Positions 59,804 to 64,000 of a stretch of DNA of 64,000 bases are shown here, piece by piece. The stretch is from Trebonia sp963773105. Lineage in GTDB: Bacteria; Actinomycetota; Actinomycetes; Streptosporangiales; Streptosporangiaceae. A program made the translations under genes and the position numbers. The number at the start of each line of letters is the position of its first letter. The first letter of the stretch is position 1. Location of the stretch: NCBI GenBank assembly GCA_963773105.1, contig CAVZAA010000002.1:1238078-1302077 (forward strand), read 5' to 3'. Under the pieces are notes generated by a model, which did no database searches, was not told the origin of the DNA, and was given only the letters and a program-made list of their open reading frames with translations.

Positions 59804-60091
59804 TCAGCCGGCGTCCGTTGTTTCCGGCGTTTCCCTTGTGTCTGCAGGCAGCATGAGATCGCGCAGGCTGCCGGCCGGGGCGAGCTTGCCTTCGCGCTCC
59901 AGCCGGGCCCGCCAGGCGGCGCTGCGGTCCGCTTCGCTCGCGCCGGCGAAGTCGTCGAAGCCGACGCCCGCGTCGCTCATCTTCCTGCAGGCCTTGGTCT
60001 CGCAGTCGTCGCCAAGGTCGATGTCGGTCTGCGCCTGGCTCCGCCATAGATCCCGGAGTACTTCCAGCGCGTCTGCGCCCTGTGCGCCCAT
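59804..60091 (-). CDS. Hypothetical protein, 95 aa
   Basis: This small acidic protein reads MGAQGADALEVLRDLWRSQA then TDIDLGDDCETKACRKMSDA, with two Cys close together and later a basic patch. No family is recognised. ATG 60091 is preferred over GTG 60100 because AGGGGGTG lies at the right distance. Its stop is ten bases before the coxD start, which suggests co-transcription with coxD-coxE. Confidence 0.65.
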   Translation of the reverse strand: MGAQGADALEVLRDLWRSQAQTDIDLGDDCETKACRKMSDAGVGFDDFAGASEADRSAAWRARLEREGKLAPAGSLRDLMLPADTRETPETTDAG

Positions 60092-60257
60092 GACGGACAC
60101 CCCCTGTCTCCAGCTGAAGCGTATACGTGACTCTAACTCCGGATCGGCGGAGACGACGAGCCACGATTAAGCCATTTCTTAATCGGCTGCCGGGGGTGGC
60201 GTGGTAGCGGCTGGTAAAATCATTGTTGCGCAGCGAGACGCCTGGGGGTGACGTTAG

Positions 60258-61304
60258 TTGACCGTCGAAGCATCGTCCCCGGCTGCCGCGCTGTTCGCGG
60301 CGGCCGCGGTGCCCGGGCTGACCCGCAGCGACCCGCACGGCCCCGGCATCACCCGCGAGCGGGCCGACGTCGGCTTCATCTACCGTGATTCCGGCGGCGT
60401 CCAGGTCACGAACGGCCCGGAGTTGCTCCGCATCGCCGCCCTCGTCATCCCGCCCGCCTGGCGTGACGTCTGGATCTCGCCCGACCCTCTCGGTCATATC
60501 CAGGCCACCGGCGTCGACAGCCGAGGTCGCACCCAGTACCGCTACCACCAGCTATGGCGCGAGCAGCGCGACGCCCAGAAGTTCGCGCACATGATCCAGT
60601 TCGCGGGAGCGCTGCCCGTCCTGCGATCGGCCGCCGTGCGCGACCTGGGCGGGCGTCACCTTGATCGCGATCGGGTGGCGGCGGCGGCCGTCCGGCTGAT
60701 CGACCTCGGCCTGTTCCGCATCGGCGGGGAGAAATACGCCGAGCTCGACCACCACTACGGTGCCACCACGCTGCAGAAGAGCAATGTCAAGGTGGTGCGC
60801 GGCGGCGTCGCGTTCGACTACATCGCCAAGGAGGGCAGGCGCCGCACGATCACCGTCACCGACGAGGGGGTGCGGTCGACCGTGCGGGCGCTGATCCGCA
60901 GCGACAATGACCTCGGCCCGCTCTTCTGCTTCCAGGACGGCGATGCCTGGCGGCCGCTCCACTCCCACCAGGTGAGCAGCTACATCGCCACCCGTGCGGG
61001 TGGCCACTACACCGCCAAGGAATTCCGCACCTGGAACGCCACCGTGCTGATGGCGCTGCTGCTGGCCAACGCCGAGCCGGCGCCGACCGCGCGGGGCCGC
61101 AAGAGCGCGATCACCGCCGCCGTGCACGGGGTGGCGGACTGGCTGGGCGACACCCCCACCGTCGCGCGCAGTTCCTACATCGACCCGCGGATCGTCAGCC
61201 GCTACGAGTCCGGCGGGCTGACGACGATCCCGAGGCTGCCGGCCGTGCTCCCGGCCGATGCGCAGGCCGAGGCGGCCGTCGCCGCGCTGCTCGCTTCCGC
61301 GTGA
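60258..61304 (+). CDS. DNA topoisomerase IB
   Basis: This 348-residue bacterial type IB topoisomerase relaxes supercoils by a tyrosine intermediate. The N-terminal domain shows PAWRDVWISPDPLGHIQATG and the core RTQYRYHQLWREQRDAQKF. The catalytic pentad is around LRSAAVRDL, KSNVKVV, and KEFRTWNATV, and the tyrosine is in RSSYIDPRIVSRYESG. TTG 60258 is the likely start, with GGGGTGACG before it. Such enzymes are scattered in actinomycetes and probably spread by transfer. Confidence 0.93.
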   Translation: MTVEASSPAAALFAAAAVPGLTRSDPHGPGITRERADVGFIYRDSGGVQVTNGPELLRIAALVIPPAWRDVWISPDPLGHIQATGVDSRGRTQYRYHQLWREQRDAQKFAHMIQFAGALPVLRSAAVRDLGGRHLDRDRVAAAAVRLIDLGLFRIGGEKYAELDHHYGATTLQKSNVKVVRGGVAFDYIAKEGRRRTITVTDEGVRSTVRALIRSDNDLGPLFCFQDGDAWRPLHSHQVSSYIATRAGGHYTAKEFRTWNATVLMALLLANAEPAPTARGRKSAITAAVHGVADWLGDTPTVARSSYIDPRIVSRYESGGLTTIPRLPAVLPADAQAEAAVAALLASA

Positions 61305-61349
61305 ATCCATGGCGTTTCCGGTGCGTGGACACCGGAAACGCCATGGATT
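61304..61349. terminator. Bidirectional terminator with 20-bp perfect stem
   Basis: AATCCATGGCGTTTCCGGTG and its exact complement flank a six-base loop. It begins on the last base of the topoisomerase stop and serves the convergent DUF5996 gene also. Confidence 0.9.
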
Positions 61350-61423
61350 TATCCCCGCGGGCGGCTGAGGCTGGGAATCAAGATCAACATCATCGGTATC
61401 CCGAACGGTCGCGTGGCTTCGCT

Positions 61424-62305
61424 TCACCCGACCAGCGGCCAGCCGGCCAGGTCGCGGGCGGCCTGGAAGGTCGACTCGAGGAACTCGGTCAGGTACGCAT
61501 CGGGATCGGCGGCCGCCCTGACCGCCGCGTAGGGGAGGATGAACTCACCCAGCTGCTGGTCGTAGTACGCCTCGGCCGGGGTCACCGGCCGGCGGTCGAA
61601 GCCCGGCGGGGTCGGGTAGGCGTAGGAGTAGAAGATGCCCTCGGCCGCCCCGCCCGGCCAGTAGCCGCAGCTGGAGACCTCGTCGCTGTAGGCCTCCACC
61701 ATGACCCAGTCCGGGCAGTTCGGTATCCCGCCCGGGTGGCGCGGCGCCGGCCGCCCGGAGAACCGGGTGACCGCCAGGTCGAACGCGCCCCAGAAGAAGT
61801 GGACCGGGCTGGCCTTGCCGCGGAAGCCGGCCCGGAACTTGCCTAGGACCCGCTCGGCGCTGACCAGCGACAGCCAGAACCGGTGTATGGCCTCCGGGTC
61901 GTAGGCGTCGTGGATTTTGTCGGCCTCGAAGGGGATCGCGTCGGCGATTTCGCACGGCGTGGTGGTGATCGTCACCTCGATGCCGAGGCTGTCGAGGTGC
62001 GAGCGGTACTCGGCGTAGAAGTCGGCCACCGAGCGTGGCGCCAGCGCCATCCGGCGGGCGCCGCCGCCGGTCGTCGTGATGGTCAGCTCATGGCGGGTGA
62101 AGTCGAACTCGACCTCCACGCCGCCGGCCTGGTATGGCATCAAGGAGGTGGTCAGCCCGCGCGAGGAGACGTACAGGGCCGTGTTCCACCAGTGGTTCAG
62201 CGGCGGCTCGAGCGCAAGCCGGGTCTTGCCGACGATCTGGGTCCACAGGTGCACGGTGTCGCGCGTCGGCTGCCACTGCTCCAGCGGAAGAGGAGGCCAG
62301 GTCAT
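61424..62305 (-). CDS. DUF5996 family protein
   Basis: This 293-residue protein matches the actinobacterial DUF5996 family. It starts WPPLPLEQWQPTRDTVHLWTQI then KTRLALEPPLNHWWNTALYV, carries SLMPYQAGGVEVEFDF, and later VHFFWGAFDLAVTRFSGR. The conserved Trp/His residues suggest a binding pocket. No activity is known. ATG 62305 has GGGAACGTTCC before it and no clear ribosome site. It stands alone. Confidence 0.88.
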   Translation of the reverse strand: MTWPPLPLEQWQPTRDTVHLWTQIVGKTRLALEPPLNHWWNTALYVSSRGLTTSLMPYQAGGVEVEFDFTRHELTITTTGGGARRMALAPRSVADFYAEYRSHLDSLGIEVTITTTPCEIADAIPFEADKIHDAYDPEAIHRFWLSLVSAERVLGKFRAGFRGKASPVHFFWGAFDLAVTRFSGRPAPRHPGGIPNCPDWVMVEAYSDEVSSCGYWPGGAAEGIFYSYAYPTPPGFDRRPVTPAEAYYDQQLGEFILPYAAVRAAADPDAYLTEFLESTFQAARDLAGWPLVG

Positions 62306-62456
62306 GGAACGTTCCCTTCGGGGTGCGTGACTGCTTCATCATGCGTTGCCCTTCGCCGGGAGGCGCGAAACCGAGGCCAACGACGCCTGGCGGATGCAAG
62401 CGCGATCGAGCTCGTGGTGCCAGCTCGGCTTCCTGACCTGGCACCACGACCGGTGA

Positions 62457-62804
62457 TTACGGCGCGACCGTCGCCAGCGACCAGCCGATCATCACGGCAT
62501 CGGTGATCGGCGCAGTTGCCGAGAGCGCGAGGGAGTGCCCGGTACCGGGGATCGTCACCACCCTCAGGTGCACGGCGGGGGAGTAGAACTGCGACTCGAA
62601 CGCCTGCACCGACATCGCACTGGCGCAGTTGTAGGCCGTCACTCCGGTGCAGAACAGGTTGTCGTCCGCCCCGACCACCACGAGCACCGGCACGGAGATC
62701 TGAACGGACGGCTGCTGGCTGGCCGGCAGCGCGAGCATCGAGGTGGCGCCCGCCAGCACCGGAACGGTGACCGTGTCCTTATTGGCTTCATCCGCCGCCA
62801 CCAC
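62457..62804 (-). pseudogene. C-terminal fragment of an alpha/beta hydrolase
   Basis: The 115 residues contain VQISVPVLVVVGADDNLFC and IPGTGHSLALS, the strand with the acid residue and the loop with the catalytic His of alpha/beta hydrolases. The nucleophile part with Ser is absent, and nothing upstream in any frame supplies it. So the gene lost its 5' part, perhaps when the neighbouring mobile-type gene arrived. Confidence 0.75.
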
Positions 62805-62829
62805 GGAACCACGGCCGGAGTCAACGAGC

Positions 62830-63147
62830 TCACCCGGCGTGTCGGGACGTGATAGCGGTCATCACCGCGGCCAGGTCCGCCAGGCCCCCGGCGCCGACCC
62901 GCCCCCCGGCCTCCGCGGGCACCCGGTCAGTCCAGGTGGCAGGCAGGCGGACACGGCCTCGGTCCCCGCCATCGCAGTCAAGCTCCAGACCCCGGTGGCT
63001 GCGCTCCTGCCCCAGCACCCGCAGCCGCTGGCCAGCCAGCGGATGAAACGGCAGCGTCACCGTCACGAACGACTCTGAAACTTCACCCGCCCTGAAAGAC
63101 CGGGCAGTCACTGGCGTGCGTCGTCTGGCACCGGTGGGAGACCCCAT
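62830..63147 (-). CDS. DUF5372-like protein, mobile-element associated
   Basis: This 105-residue frame contains SFVTVTLPFHPLAGQRLRVL then RGRVRLPATWTDRVP, the pattern of DUF5372 proteins, which are often found beside recombinase genes. ATG 63147 or a later GTG (63111) may start it. The recombinase is missing, so it is probably a stranded part of an element. Direct evidence beyond the short motif is thin. Confidence 0.5.
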   Translation of the reverse strand: MGSPTGARRRTPVTARSFRAGEVSESFVTVTLPFHPLAGQRLRVLGQERSHRGLELDCDGGDRGRVRLPATWTDRVPAEAGGRVGAGGLADLAAVMTAITSRHAG

Positions 63148-63261
63148 CCGGCCGCGTCTATGTCCAAGAACCCAAGCGGTATCCGGCCTGATGCTGAGCG
63201 GCGGCTGACCAGAGCTCCCCTGCCGACCTGAGGAGCGGGAGCATGATCGGCCAACCAGCCG

Positions 63262-63672
63262 TCATCCTGCCCAGGACAAGTCCCGGGCCGTGGCCACACC
63301 GAAGGTTCCGCGGTCAGCGTCTGACAGCCAGTCGATTGCCAGCCGCCGCGAGAAGTAATCGACCACGGATTCGGCCTGTGGGATCTCTGGATCGTCGGTG
63401 CTCCCACTAGGGGCGAAGCGCAGCCCCAGCCCCGGGCGCAAGAGGTCGGCGAGCGGGACGCCATACTCCAGGCCGGCGGAGATCGCGGTGGCATAGGCGT
63501 CCATTAGCCCGGCGGCACTGCTGCCGTGCTTGCCCCAATCGATGCGCACCTTGCCGAAGGCGCCGTCGGCCCCCTCGGTGACAGTAAGGCTGAACCGCTC
63601 GCCACCGATTGTGACCGCCGTGGTGTGCGCGGCGCGCCAGGGCGACATGTTTCGCCGAATTGGCTCCTGCAT
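63262..63672 (-). CDS. Stand-alone TSCPD domain (class II ribonucleotide reductase C-terminal type)
   Basis: This 136-residue protein reads VTIGGERFSLTVTEGADGAF, GKVRIDWGKHGSSAAGLMDA and GLEYGVPLADLLRPGLGLRF. It continues with EPS-type APSGSTDDPEIPQAESVVDY and FSRRLAIDWL. That order is that of the C-terminal TSCPD region of vitamin-B12-dependent ribonucleotide reductase, where it binds metal near the thiol tail. No reductase body is attached. ATG 63672 follows TTGGAGAAAC. It may be a regulator or a remnant. Confidence 0.75.
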   Translation of the reverse strand: MQEPIRRNMSPWRAAHTTAVTIGGERFSLTVTEGADGAFGKVRIDWGKHGSSAAGLMDAYATAISAGLEYGVPLADLLRPGLGLRFAPSGSTDDPEIPQAESVVDYFSRRLAIDWLSDADRGTFGVATARDLSWAG

Positions 63673-63963
63673 GTTTCTCCAATCGACATCCAGTACGAAA
63701 TTAATCACCTTGCAGAGGAGATTAGATCGAACAGCGGCGAGGGTATCATACACAGGAGCGAGAGGATGGCATGAACCTAGCGGTCAAGCGAATGCGTGGT
63801 CGCATGGGCAGCCGCTGCCAGCTGCCCGGACGGCAGGCGGAGCCGACCGGAGGGCTCAGTGGGATTGACATCCGGCCAGAGCAGCGGATCTGCGTTCGGG
63901 TCATCGGACATCGATAGCTTCGCGCTGCGGCCGTGGATCCCGGGTAAGATAGGTCCCCTGTAG

Positions 63964-64000
63964 GCCCTGATAGCTCAGTGGATAGAGCGACCGCCTCCTA
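63964..64000 (+). tRNA. tRNA-Arg (anticodon CCT), cut by the window end
   Basis: GCCCTGATAGCTCAGTGGAT then AGAGCGACCGCCTCCTA is the 5' half of a tRNA: acceptor strand, D arm and anticodon arm to the anticodon CCT. The 3' half is beyond 64000. Confidence 0.85.

Noticed and set aside
63773..63919. 48-codon plus-strand frame before tRNA-Arg
   Set aside because: It starts after a weak GAGAGGATGGC site, and composition and motifs give no support. The 210-base gap is left empty.
1..64000. CRISPR arrays, rRNA genes, complete insertion sequences, replication origin
   Set aside because: No regularly spaced repeats, rRNA sequence, transposase or cluster of origin boxes was seen.

Overview
The window is very GC-rich with dense, often overlapping genes (many GTGA or ATGA junctions). 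It carries hallmark actinomycete genes: a WhiB protein, a GTP-type PEP carboxykinase, a TIGR03086/mycothiol-type protein, the Glp/GlpR cell-division neighbourhood and small SpoIIAB/RsbW-like ATPase genes. I infer a soil-type Actinomycetota, perhaps near Streptosporangiales. The genus cannot be told from the sequence alone.

Region 1 (1-25.5 kb) is a stress and dormancy island. It opens with the 3' end of a CydC-like ABC exporter, a small unknown gene and a WhiB regulator. These are followed by an MFS transporter with a universal stress protein, a PPK2 polyphosphate kinase, an aldo/keto reductase, a UBP zinc finger next to a CNB/glutaredoxin/thioredoxin-reductase-like fusion, a DUF1931 histone-fold protein and Hsp20. 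Then come dnaK-grpE-dnaJ-cbpM-clpB, thioredoxin, glycogen debranching enzyme GlgX, two membrane proteins, a DsbA-like protein, a release-factor-like protein and a formaldehyde-dehydrogenase-like enzyme. Five copies of a shared motif resembling a DosR/DevR box lie beside several of these genes, suggesting one regulon.

Region 2 (25.5-27.5 kb) holds tRNA-Ala(CGC) with its own terminator, a decayed tyrosine integrase beside it, and a VapBC toxin-antitoxin pair with palindromic operators. This looks like an old integration site.

Region 3 (27.4-35 kb) is the conserved glpR-rimJ-mog-moaC-glp(moeA)-galU cluster. Divergent to it are 5-formyl-THF cyclo-ligase, an FmdB zinc ribbon, methylthioadenosine phosphorylase and a metallo-beta-lactamase-fold hydrolase. 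Region 4 (35-44.8 kb) holds a SpoIIAB/RsbW-like ATPase, PEPCK, an AraC/TIGR03086 divergent pair, a membrane glycosyltransferase, a GH15 glucosidase and a MocR/DJ-1 divergent pair.

Region 5 (44.9-59.8 kb) is the metabolic centrepiece: two complete aerobic CO dehydrogenase structural operons (coxMSL). They stand back to back around a LysR regulator, and both large subunits carry the form I active-site loop (AYSCSFR and AYRCSFR). The second is followed by an XdhC-YHS fusion, coxG, five consecutive small membrane proteins of unknown function, and on the other strand coxD and coxE. This predicts CO oxidation, probably trace-gas scavenging, supplied with molybdenum cofactor partly by the mog/moaC genes. 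Region 6 (59.8-64 kb) holds topoisomerase IB, a DUF5996 protein, remnants of a hydrolase and a mobile-element protein, an orphan TSCPD domain and the start of tRNA-Arg(CCT).

A dozen or more genes are broken by one-base indels, most of them insertions, and dnaK by a 17-bp tandem duplication. Many of these genes should be under selection, so sequence error is a likely cause of most one-base breaks. I annotate such genes across the break and say so.
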